From: Pseudomonas sp. DG56-2 | GTDB taxonomy: Bacteria; Pseudomonadota; Gammaproteobacteria; Pseudomonadales; Pseudomonadaceae | Assembly: GCF_004803755.1 (NCBI RefSeq) | Contig: NZ_CP032311.1 | Coordinates: 2,248,501-2,312,500, forward strand | Length of the DNA: 64,000 nucleotides | Direction of reading: 5' to 3' | In this document: positions 35,726 to 43,328 of the stretch, piece by piece | Layout of the letters: each line of letters starts with the position of its first letter | Position numbering within the stretch: position 1 is the stretch's first letter | Made by a program: the position numbers and the translations under genes | The notes under the pieces: generated by a model | Databases searched by the model: none | What the model saw: the letters and a program-made list of their open reading frames with translations, nothing else | What the model was told of the DNA's origin: nothing

Positions 35726-36507
35726 AGCTCGCAACCTGTATGGGCTCGAACAGGTGCTACCCAGTCGAAGGCTTCCTGGCTCAAGCCAAAGCCGATGCGC
35801 ACTTCGCGGGTTTGCATCAGCTCGCCCGTGGTTCGATAGATCCAGGCTTCCGAGCGCTCGTGATGCGGCACTGGCATGACAAACTCATGCACCATGCGTC
35901 CGGGGTTGGCCACCATCAACAGGATGCGGTCGGCCAGGCGTACCGCTTCCATAAGGTCGTGGGTGATCAACAGCGCGGCATTGCCACGCTGGGTCAGGTG
36001 TTCGCGCAGCAAGGTATAAAGTTCCAGTTTCAGGCCGATGTCCAGCGCCGAGAAGGGTTCGTCGAGCAGCAGCAGGTCGGGGCACACGGCCAGGGCACGG
36101 CCAAGGGATACGCGGCTTTGCATGCCACCGGAGAGTTCGTGGGGATATTTGTCCAGGTCTTGTGTTGTCAGCCCCAGGCGCTGGGCCATATTGGCTGCCT
36201 GCTTGCGACGGGCAGACCTGGGTACGCCGAGGGCCTTGAGGCCCAGGGCAATATTGTCGCGCCCGGTCATCCAAGGCATCAGGTTTGGTTGCTGAAACAC
36301 ATAACCGATGCCGCGAAAGTCGCAGTGCATGATCATTTCCGTTGGCACAAGCAGGCCGGCTAACACCTGTAGCAGAGTACTCTTGCCGCAACCGGAAGGG
36401 CCGACCAGCGCCAGAGTTTCACCGGCGTGCAGATCCAGACCGACATCGGCCAGCACTTCTGTGGGGCCATAGCGATGATAGAGATGACGAACGTGCAGGG
36501 CGTTCAT
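35722..36507 (-). CDS. ABC transporter ATP-binding protein, NitT/TauT type
   Basis: About 261 residues. Walker A GPSGCGKSTLL near residue 39, Q-loop QQPNLMPWMTGRDN, signature LSGGMQSRVSL and Walker B LLLLDEPFSALD, with the switch histidine in ITHDLMEA. The class imports nitrate, sulfonates, taurine, cyanate or pyrimidine precursors. ATG 36507 overlaps the permease stop by four bases; the longer frame to 36606 lies inside the permease gene. Coupled with both neighbours. Substrate unknown. Confidence 0.85.
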   Translation of the reverse strand: MNALHVRHLYHRYGPTEVLADVGLDLHAGETLALVGPSGCGKSTLLQVLAGLLVPTEMIMHCDFRGIGYVFQQPNLMPWMTGRDNIALGLKALGVPRSARRKQAANMAQRLGLTTQDLDKYPHELSGGMQSRVSLGRALAVCPDLLLLDEPFSALDIGLKLELYTLLREHLTQRGNAALLITHDLMEAVRLADRILLMVANPGRMVHEFVMPVPHHERSEAWIYRTTGELMQTREVRIGFGLSQEAFDWVAPVRAHTGCEL

Positions 36508-37310
36508 GCGTGCTCCGACGTTCGCCAGCGTTCGACGCGGCGCTTGAGGGGTTCGAGCAGCAAATATTCGGTGCCCAGCAGCAGTGCCAGAACGGCGAGA
36601 ATCCAAGCCAGTGAGCTGGCTGTATCCAGCTGCGCACGCGACACCGCCAGCGCCGCGCCGACGCCATCATTGGTACTGAGCAGTTCAGCCATTACCACGA
36701 CTTTCCATGAGGTACCCAGCGCGGTGATCCAGGCGGGGAACAAGTACGATGCCACGTGCGGCAGGTACAGGTCGGTAAGGCGCATGAGCGCAGGCAGGCG
36801 GTAAGCACAGGCCACTTTGTGCAGTTGATTGTCCAGGGTACGCGCGCCTTGCATGGCCGCAGCGAAGACAATCGGCAGGCAGGCGATGAATACCGTGAAC
36901 ATTGGCGTGGCATCACTCATGCCGAACCACAGCATCGCCAGCACCAGCCAGGCAATCGGCGGCATGCCCAACAACAGTGTGACCAACGGCCGTGACAACA
37001 TGCTGGTGGTAAGCGAGCGGCCAGCCAGCAGTCCCAGAAAACTGCCAAGCAACAATGCAGCGGCCAAACCATACAGGGTTCGGCGTGCCGAGATGGTCAA
37101 TTGCGGCAGGGCGCTGCCATCACTGATCATTGCGCGCAACTGGTCGATGGTTGCCAGTGGCCCAGGCAGTACCAGCGGCCCGTTTAGCTCGCCAGCCAAC
37201 TCCCAGGCGGCGCAGAATAGCAACAGGCTGGCAACCGCGCCCCAACCGCTCCACAGGTAGATGAGCGTCGCTCGCACACTGCGTTGCACGATTTTTTCCA
37301 CGTCACTCAT
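36504..37310 (-). CDS. ABC transporter permease, NitT/TauT (SsuC-like) type
   Basis: 268 residues with about six helices and the BPD_transp_1 EAA-like loop (ITALGTSWKVVVMAELLS, near residue 185). The first residues are cytoplasmic. It is typical of SsuC/TauC-type permeases. It begins immediately after the stop of the binding-protein gene and overlaps the ATPase start by four bases, so all four genes of the unit are translationally coupled. Confidence 0.85.
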   Translation of the reverse strand: MSDVEKIVQRSVRATLIYLWSGWGAVASLLLFCAAWELAGELNGPLVLPGPLATIDQLRAMISDGSALPQLTISARRTLYGLAAALLLGSFLGLLAGRSLTTSMLSRPLVTLLLGMPPIAWLVLAMLWFGMSDATPMFTVFIACLPIVFAAAMQGARTLDNQLHKVACAYRLPALMRLTDLYLPHVASYLFPAWITALGTSWKVVVMAELLSTNDGVGAALAVSRAQLDTASSLAWILAVLALLLGTEYLLLEPLKRRVERWRTSEHA

Positions 37311-38342
37311 TTATTCGCGTTCACTTGCATAGAAGCCGACAGTGGGCAGCTTGCCGCCAATGCTGGCAGGCTGACGTTGCAGGAGAATTTGAAACAAAGC
37401 CTCCAGTTCCGGGCGAGCCTGGGCGGCGCTGGCGTAGTCGCGTGGCAGCACGCGAAGCGAATCGGCGACGGCTTCGGCGCTGAGTAGCGGAATATGGCGG
37501 GCGACCATTTGCGCACACGCTTGAGGGTGGTCGAAACACCAGGCGTTGGATTGCTCATAAGCCTGGGCGACGCGCTGGGTCAGTTGCGCATCGAGACGGA
37601 CGTTGCCCAGCGCGGCCAGCCCGGCCTGCGGGATGCGTGCCTGGTTGCCGTGCAAGGCGCCCCATTGTTGTTGCAGGTTGACGCTGCGATACAACTCCGG
37701 TGCGACCACCGACAAAGGAAAGGAGCGCGTCTTGCGTAGCGCCATGGACACGGCGGGTTCCACCAGCAGTGCATGGTCAACCTGACGCAGGACCAACAGC
37801 TGCAAGGCATCCAGGGGCGTGGCGGTGTAGCGCAGGCGCATATCCTTTTGCGGGTTCAGACCCTGTTGCTCGGCCAGGTAGCTGAACAGGATGTCTGGCA
37901 TGTCGGCGCGAAACGGCAGAGCCACCTCCTGGCCCTTGAAGTCAGCCAGCGAGCGCATGCCAGGATTGCGTGAGACCATCCACAGCGAACCCCAGGTGGA
38001 CACGTTGAGCAGTTGGATGGCCGCCCCCCGGTTGTATAAGTTGGCAGCCACATTACTGGGGGCAGCAATGAAGTCGGCCTGCTTGCCAATCACCTGCGCA
38101 CGCAATTGGTCGGGGTTGCTCCAGAGGACGAATTCGACACGTTGCGCCAGGTCGTTCAAGGCGCCGCTTTCGAGCATGTGAATCAACGGATAGGAAACCG
38201 AAGCGGGTGGCCCCGCCAATACCAATTGGGGGCGCAAGACAGGCGCGGTTTCGGCGGTCACCGCTTGCCAGGGTTGCAGGCAGAACACCCATGCGACCAG
38301 TATTGAGCCAAGGTGTCGCGATCGGGAAAAAATGTCCGGCAT
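37311..38342 (-). CDS. ABC transporter substrate-binding protein, NitT/TauT (NMT1-like) type
   Basis: About 343 residues. A signal peptide (ILVAWVFCLQPWQAVTAE) ends near residue 30, so it is periplasmic. The mature protein has the NMT1/SsuA pattern: VLAGPPASVSYPLIHMLESG, QADFIAAPSNVAANLYNRG, FKGQEVALPFRADMPD and LVEPAVSMALRK. The frame is open to 38381, but ATG 38342 gives a normal signal sequence. It is first in an operon with permease, ATPase and nnrS, with a Fur box 82-100 bases upstream. The ligand is not evident; the iron/NO context is unusual for this family. Confidence 0.8.
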   Translation of the reverse strand: MPDIFSRSRHLGSILVAWVFCLQPWQAVTAETAPVLRPQLVLAGPPASVSYPLIHMLESGALNDLAQRVEFVLWSNPDQLRAQVIGKQADFIAAPSNVAANLYNRGAAIQLLNVSTWGSLWMVSRNPGMRSLADFKGQEVALPFRADMPDILFSYLAEQQGLNPQKDMRLRYTATPLDALQLLVLRQVDHALLVEPAVSMALRKTRSFPLSVVAPELYRSVNLQQQWGALHGNQARIPQAGLAALGNVRLDAQLTQRVAQAYEQSNAWCFDHPQACAQMVARHIPLLSAEAVADSLRVLPRDYASAAQARPELEALFQILLQRQPASIGGKLPTVGFYASERE

Positions 38343-38423
38343 CGATAGAGGATCCACTCGAAAGCGTACAGGTCCCGACAATAGGGGCCAAAGCGTTCAA
38401 GCTTATCTATCGCAGACTCAGGT

Positions 38424-38442
38424 GCGAATGATAATTATCAAG
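38424..38442 (-). promoter_or_regulatory. Fur box upstream of the ABC/nnrS operon
   Basis: GCGAATGATAATTATCAAG matches the Fur consensus at 13 of 19 positions, with a continuous AATGATAAT core. It lies upstream of the substrate-binding protein start. Confidence 0.6.
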
Positions 38443-38578
38443 TGACGATGTAAAAACCTTGATGCCTCTGTGGCTTTCGCGAGCAAACCACAAAATAGGT
38501 TCCGGCGGCGTATGGCGTAAACATCTCGCAGTATCACCGCCTTGAACGATCCCACTCACTTGATCGACGCCCGCACCT

Positions 38579-39661
38579 TCACCATCTGACCCTGACCCCA
38601 AGGTTGCCAATCAAACCATTGAGATCGTTGTCGTCCACATCGGTGCTGTAGTCGGCACTGACGAACAACGCCACTTTAGGCGTTACCCTGGCCACCAGCC
38701 CCAAGCCCACTTCAACCGTGGCGGAGTTGCGCCCGCTGCTGATCTTGTCGACCTTGTCCAGCGACACGGTGTCGGCATTGGTAAAGTCGTACCAGACATT
38801 CGTGCGCAGGAAGGGCTCTATGGGCATACCCCGCAGGTTGTAGCGTGCGGACAACTTGGCGCCGACCCGGCCGGTCCAGTTAGGTTGTTGGTCGAAGGCT
38901 TGTTGCGTGTCGGTTTGGGTCTGGCTGCCGGGGAAATACTGTTGGTTGATCAGTTGCGCCTGGGGTTCGATTGTCCAGTTGGCGCCAAGGCTGATGGGGT
39001 AGCCACCTTCAACCGACAAGGTCAGGGCATGACCATCGCCATCCAGACGCTGGCCGTTTTCGCTGCGGCCGTTGACGTCGAAACGGGTGCCCATGGCCAC
39101 CGCATCCACGTGCCAGCCCTGATCGTGGGTCATGCTCCAGTACATACCCAGGCTTTCACCTTCAAGATTGACGTTGGACTTCTTGTCACCGACCTGCGGT
39201 TTGCGCATACCATCGAAGCCGCTTTGCAGGCTGCTGTGCCCGACGAAGAAACCGATGCGATGGATGTTACCGGCGCTGGTTTCGCGAACGAACAAGTCCG
39301 GGCTGATCTGCAGGCTCTGGTTGGCAGCATCCAGTCGGGTCGCAGCGGGGGCACTGGTTCTCAACGGCACCGGAAAAAACTGCGCCCACTGACTGGTCAT
39401 GAGCTCGGGGGCGGCTGGTGTATTGCGTTCAGCCATGCGCTCGGAGAACGCGCTCAGGGTCGCAAGGCCTACGCCGCTGACACTCACGGGGGTCAATGAC
39501 AGTATTGGTAGGGACTGTGCCTGCACCTGTACCAGTGAATTGAAGGGATCGTCATTCTGGAGTTCGAACGCAAATGTTTCCAACGGGCCTGCGATCAGCA
39601 GCGACGTGGAAATCGCGTAGAAAGCGTACTCACAGCGTGCGCGATTCAGCGTTTTTTTCAT
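38579..39661 (-). CDS. Autotransporter-type outer-membrane barrel without passenger
   Basis: About 360 residues. A hydrophobic signal segment (AISTSLLIAGPLETFAFE) is followed by about 90 residues of linker and then a classic autotransporter barrel of about 260 residues (IHRIGFFVGHSS, GESLGMYWSMTHDQGWHVD, GLGLVARVTPKVALFVSADY) ending VRVRW. Usual autotransporters carry a large passenger before the barrel; here only a short, low-complexity region is left. The frame extends upstream to 39748, but ATG 39661 has GAGGAGAT before it. It is probably a truncated or minimal member. Confidence 0.75.
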   Translation of the reverse strand: MKKTLNRARCEYAFYAISTSLLIAGPLETFAFELQNDDPFNSLVQVQAQSLPILSLTPVSVSGVGLATLSAFSERMAERNTPAAPELMTSQWAQFFPVPLRTSAPAATRLDAANQSLQISPDLFVRETSAGNIHRIGFFVGHSSLQSGFDGMRKPQVGDKKSNVNLEGESLGMYWSMTHDQGWHVDAVAMGTRFDVNGRSENGQRLDGDGHALTLSVEGGYPISLGANWTIEPQAQLINQQYFPGSQTQTDTQQAFDQQPNWTGRVGAKLSARYNLRGMPIEPFLRTNVWYDFTNADTVSLDKVDKISSGRNSATVEVGLGLVARVTPKVALFVSADYSTDVDDNDLNGLIGNLGVRVRW

Positions 39662-39973
39662 GGCGGATCTCCTCTGTTGTAACAGCCAAGGTTCTGGCCT
39701 GATGTCACGAGCTGTAAGGCAAAACCAGAGGGCGACCCAAACCAGCAAAACGTGTCTCCGCCGCGCGCCGAAAGGCGCGAGCTAGAGGCTCGCAATGGAG
39801 TTATGCAATGCTGCATTACATGTAGCTAAGGAGAGGAGACGGCGGGCGTCAAGAAAGCGTGAAGTGCATGTTGTCAAGAAGTTAAGCAGGGTAGTGTGCT
39901 GAAATTAAACAATTATTTACGTTAGATAGACGTGATGGATCTTTGCATACCCGCGTCTAATGCCGAATCATTG
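39662..39973. other. Intergenic region upstream of the autotransporter gene
   Basis: A stretch of 312 bases with no credible gene. It contains a short CGCGCC/GGCGCG stem with a GAAA loop at 39764-39779 and an AT-rich part near 39895-39925. It must hold the promoter of the minus-strand autotransporter gene. No Fur box was found here. Confidence 0.4.
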
Positions 39974-40768
39974 CTAAAGCTGCACCTCGACTGCCAGCGG
40001 CAGATGATCGGAGAGGTGGCTCCACGGCTTGTTGCCGAGGATGCGTGGCGCATGACTGTTGGCATTGCGCAGGTAGATTCGGTCCAGGCGCAACAGCGGC
40101 AAGCGAGCGGGGTAGGTGCGCGCCAACAAGCCATGATGGCGCTCGAACGCCTCGTGCAGGCCACGGTGCAAGCCCAACGTGCGGTTGCCTTGCAGCTTCC
40201 AGTCATTGAAGTCGCCAGCGATGATCACCGGCGCTTCAGCGGGTAGCGAGTCGAGTAATCGGCGTAGCAACTGCAGCTGCTTTTGCCTGTGGCTTTCCAG
40301 CAGCGACAAATGCACGCACACGGCGTGAACCTGATGCTGACCGGGCACGTCGAGTATGCAGTGCAGCAGCCCGCGTCGTTCCGGGCCGGTAATCGAGACA
40401 TCCAGATTGCGGTGTTCGATGATCGGGTACTTGGACAATAAGGCATTGCCATGATGGCCATCGGGATAGACGGCGTTGCGGCCATAGGCGAAATCGGTCC
40501 ACATGCTGTCGGCAAGAAACTCGTACTGAGACGTCTGCGGCCAGCCGGCGTGGCGCGCGGCATGCCGGTCGTGACTACCGAGCACTTCCTGGAGGAAGAC
40601 GATGTCGGCTTCGGTACTGCGCACTGCCTCGCGCAACTCCGGCAGGATGAAGCGGCGATTGAAGGCTGTGAAGCCTTTGTGGGTGTTGACGGTCAACACC
40701 TTCAGGCGCCGCACGGCGGGCGCCTGTTGGGTAGTGGTAATCAGCGTGGGGTCCGGTTCGGGATTCAC
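39974..40768 (-). CDS. Endonuclease/exonuclease/phosphatase (EEP) family protein
   Basis: 264 residues, cytoplasmic. EEP-fold motifs: VLTVNTHKGF (Asn metal site), ADIVFLQEVLGS (catalytic glutamate), VHAVCVHLSLLE, VIIAGDFNDWK (Asp/Asn) and HLSDHLPLAVEV (late Asp-His). These place it in the DNase I-like superfamily, which includes Mg-dependent phosphodiesterases. The start is a GTG at 40768 with AGGAG five bases before it. It lies downstream of glgX on the same strand, 62 bases away. Confidence 0.85.
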   Translation of the reverse strand: MNPEPDPTLITTTQQAPAVRRLKVLTVNTHKGFTAFNRRFILPELREAVRSTEADIVFLQEVLGSHDRHAARHAGWPQTSQYEFLADSMWTDFAYGRNAVYPDGHHGNALLSKYPIIEHRNLDVSITGPERRGLLHCILDVPGQHQVHAVCVHLSLLESHRQKQLQLLRRLLDSLPAEAPVIIAGDFNDWKLQGNRTLGLHRGLHEAFERHHGLLARTYPARLPLLRLDRIYLRNANSHAPRILGNKPWSHLSDHLPLAVEVQL

Positions 40769-40830
40769 GGTTGCTCCTGATCTTCAAGCCTACTGCTTAG
40801 GACTGATACCCAAGGTGTCAGTTCCCCGCC

Positions 40831-42975
40831 TCACGTTTCATCCTCACGTTGCAGTTCCAGCAGCATCAGCGATCGCCCCGTCACCTCCAGGGTACTTTCG
40901 AACTCATGGCGTTCGCCCTTGCGCAATTGCGGTCGATCGGTATCGATCAGGCAGTTCCAGTGCTCGCCTTCAGGCACCTGCGGCAACGTGAAGGTGACAT
41001 TGTCGTGATGGGCGTTGACGATCAGCAACAAGGTGGCATCCTCACCGGGTCGTTGTATGCCGCTCACTTGTGCGCGGCCATCCATCAGCATGCCCAGGCA
41101 GCGTCCCTGGCTGTCCTCCCATTGCTCGACACTCATCTCGCTGGCGTCAGGCGCGAGCCACGTCACATCCTTGACCCCGATGGCCTCATTGTAGTCACCC
41201 ACCAGAAAGCGCGAGCGGCGCAGCACCGGATAGTTTAGGCGCAGCTTGGTCAGGCGTTTGACGAACTTGAGCAACGCAGTGCCTTCGTCATCGAGCTCCC
41301 AATTGATCCAGCCGATCTCGCTGTCCTGGCAATAGGCATTGTTGTTGCCATGTTGAGTGCGACTGAATTCGTCTCCTGCAACGATCATGGGCGTGCCCTG
41401 GGCGAGCAGCAGGGTGGCGAAAAAGTTGCGCATCTGGCGCAGGCGCAATGCATTGATTTCCGGGTCATCGGTGGCACCTTCGGCACCGTGGTTCCAGGAC
41501 AGGTTGTTGTTGCTGCCATCTTGGTTGTCTTCGTCGTTGTCCTCGTTGTGCTTGTCGTTGTACGAGACCAGGTCGCGCAGGGTGAAGCCGTCGTGGGCGG
41601 TGATGAAGTTCACCGAGGCGTAGGCGCGACGACCACGGCGGTTGAACAGCTCGCCGGAGGCGGTCATGCGTGCGGCAAAGTCGGCCAACTGACCTTCATC
41701 GCCTTTCCAGAAAGCCCGCACGGTGTCGCGAAAACGATCGTTCCACTCCGCCCAGCCTGGAGCAAAGTTGCCCACCTGATAGCCACCCGGGCCGCAATCC
41801 CAAGGCTCGGCAATTAGCTTGACCTGCCGCAGCAGCGGGTCCTGGCGACAGGCAACGAGAAAGCTGTGACGTTCATTGAAACCGTCGTGGTAGCGGCCGA
41901 GGATGGTGGCCAGGTCGAAGCGAAAGCCGTCCACATGCATCTCGCCGGCCCAGTAGCGCAGCGAATCGGTCACCAGTTGTAGTACGCAAGGGTGACTCAA
42001 GTCCAGGGTGTTGCCGGTGCCGGAATCGTTGATGTAGAAACGCTTGTCGTCGGGCATCAGCCGGTAATACGAGGCGTTGTCGATACCGCGCATGGACAGG
42101 GTCGGGCCCAGTTCATTGCCTTCTGCAGTGTGGTTGTAGACCACGTCGAGAATCACCTCCAGACCGGCGTCGTGCAAGTGCGCGACCATTTCCTTGAACT
42201 CGGCGATCTTGCCGTTGGCCAGGTAGCGTGGATGCGGGGCGAAGAAGGCGATGCTGTTGTAGCCCCAGTAGTTGTCCAGGCCCTTGTGCAGCAAGTGCTG
42301 GTCGCTGACGAAGGCATGGATCGGCAGCAGCTCGATGGAGGTGACGCCCAGTTGCTTTATATGGTTGAGCAACTCGTCGCACATCAGGCCTGCAAAGGTG
42401 CCGCGATTGTCCTCGGGCACTGCCGGGTGACGCATGCTAATGCCGCGCACATGGGCTTCATAGATGATGGTGCGGTCCCAAGGCACGCCGACACGCTGAT
42501 CGCGACCCCAGGTGTAGGCCGGGTCGATGACCTTGCACTTGGGTACGAATGGGGCGCTGTCGCGCTCATCGAAACTGAGGTCGCCATCGGGGTGACCAAT
42601 GGTGTAGCCGAACAACGCCTCGGACCATTTCAGACTGCCCACCAGTTGCTTGGCGTAAGGGTCGATCAATAATTTGTTGGGGTTGAAGCGATGGCCGTTC
42701 TGCGGCTCGTACGGACCGTGCACACGGTAGCCGTAGATCTGCCCCGGGTGGGCATCGGGCAAGTAGCCGTGAAAGATCTCGTCGGTGTATTCCGGCAGCT
42801 CGATACGTTCAAGTTCAACCTCACCGCTGGCGTCGAACAGGCACAGCTCGACCTTGGTGGCATGGGCAGAGAACAGGGCGAAGTTGACCCCCAAGCCGTC
42901 CCAGCTTGCGCCAAGCGGAAATGGCAGGCCTTCGCGAATGCGCGAGGGGTCGACAGCTTGCGTGGGTGTTTTCAT
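40831..42975 (-). CDS. glgX: Glycogen debranching enzyme GlgX
   Basis: About 714 residues: an N-terminal CBM48 (FPLGASWDGLGVNFALFSAHA) and a GH13 catalytic domain. The GH13 regions are visible: ILDVVYNHTAEG, GFRFDLATILGR (nucleophile aspartate), LIAEPWDCG (acid glutamate) and FITAHDGFTLRDLVSYN. It hydrolyses alpha-1,6 branches of limit dextrins. ATG 42975 has AAGGAGACTT before it; the longer frame to 43044 lacks support. A long stem-loop (43004-43041) lies between it and the DUF2934 gene. Confidence 0.93.
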   Translation of the reverse strand: MKTPTQAVDPSRIREGLPFPLGASWDGLGVNFALFSAHATKVELCLFDASGEVELERIELPEYTDEIFHGYLPDAHPGQIYGYRVHGPYEPQNGHRFNPNKLLIDPYAKQLVGSLKWSEALFGYTIGHPDGDLSFDERDSAPFVPKCKVIDPAYTWGRDQRVGVPWDRTIIYEAHVRGISMRHPAVPEDNRGTFAGLMCDELLNHIKQLGVTSIELLPIHAFVSDQHLLHKGLDNYWGYNSIAFFAPHPRYLANGKIAEFKEMVAHLHDAGLEVILDVVYNHTAEGNELGPTLSMRGIDNASYYRLMPDDKRFYINDSGTGNTLDLSHPCVLQLVTDSLRYWAGEMHVDGFRFDLATILGRYHDGFNERHSFLVACRQDPLLRQVKLIAEPWDCGPGGYQVGNFAPGWAEWNDRFRDTVRAFWKGDEGQLADFAARMTASGELFNRRGRRAYASVNFITAHDGFTLRDLVSYNDKHNEDNDEDNQDGSNNNLSWNHGAEGATDDPEINALRLRQMRNFFATLLLAQGTPMIVAGDEFSRTQHGNNNAYCQDSEIGWINWELDDEGTALLKFVKRLTKLRLNYPVLRRSRFLVGDYNEAIGVKDVTWLAPDASEMSVEQWEDSQGRCLGMLMDGRAQVSGIQRPGEDATLLLIVNAHHDNVTFTLPQVPEGEHWNCLIDTDRPQLRKGERHEFESTLEVTGRSLMLLELQREDET

Positions 42976-43050
42976 AAGTCTCCTTGACTGATTCGGTTCA
43001 TTACGGGGCAAGCCCGCTCCTTGAAGAACGGGACTGCCCCGCAATACGGA

Positions 43051-43311
43051 TCATGCAACGGTTGGTTTTTTCGGCGGCCGGGGTTTTTTCGCTGCCGGCG
43101 CGGGCTTCTTGCTCGGCGCCGCTACCTCAGCTGTAGATGCAGGCGCAGGCTTGGCCTTGGCTTTTCGCGGCGTGGCCTTGGGCGCCAGGGATTCAGCCTC
43201 GGCGAGCTTGCGTGCCATCTCCCAATGTCGCGACTCCTGGCCTTCGGGTTTACCTTCCGACTCCCAGATCTGGTAGGCAAACTCGCTAATACGTTTGTCA
43301 TCAATACTCAT
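43051..43311 (-). CDS. DUF2934 domain protein
   Basis: 86 residues. The DUF2934 motif (RISEFAYQIWESEGKPEG, then SRHWEMARKLAEAE) occupies the first 45 residues, followed by a long Ala/Lys/Pro-rich tail. It is often found in the glycogen/trehalose clusters of pseudomonads, as here between treY and glgX. Function unknown. Confidence 0.85.
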   Translation of the reverse strand: MSIDDKRISEFAYQIWESEGKPEGQESRHWEMARKLAEAESLAPKATPRKAKAKPAPASTAEVAAPSKKPAPAAKKPRPPKKPTVA

Positions 43312-43328
43312 CTCGACGCTCCTGAGGT

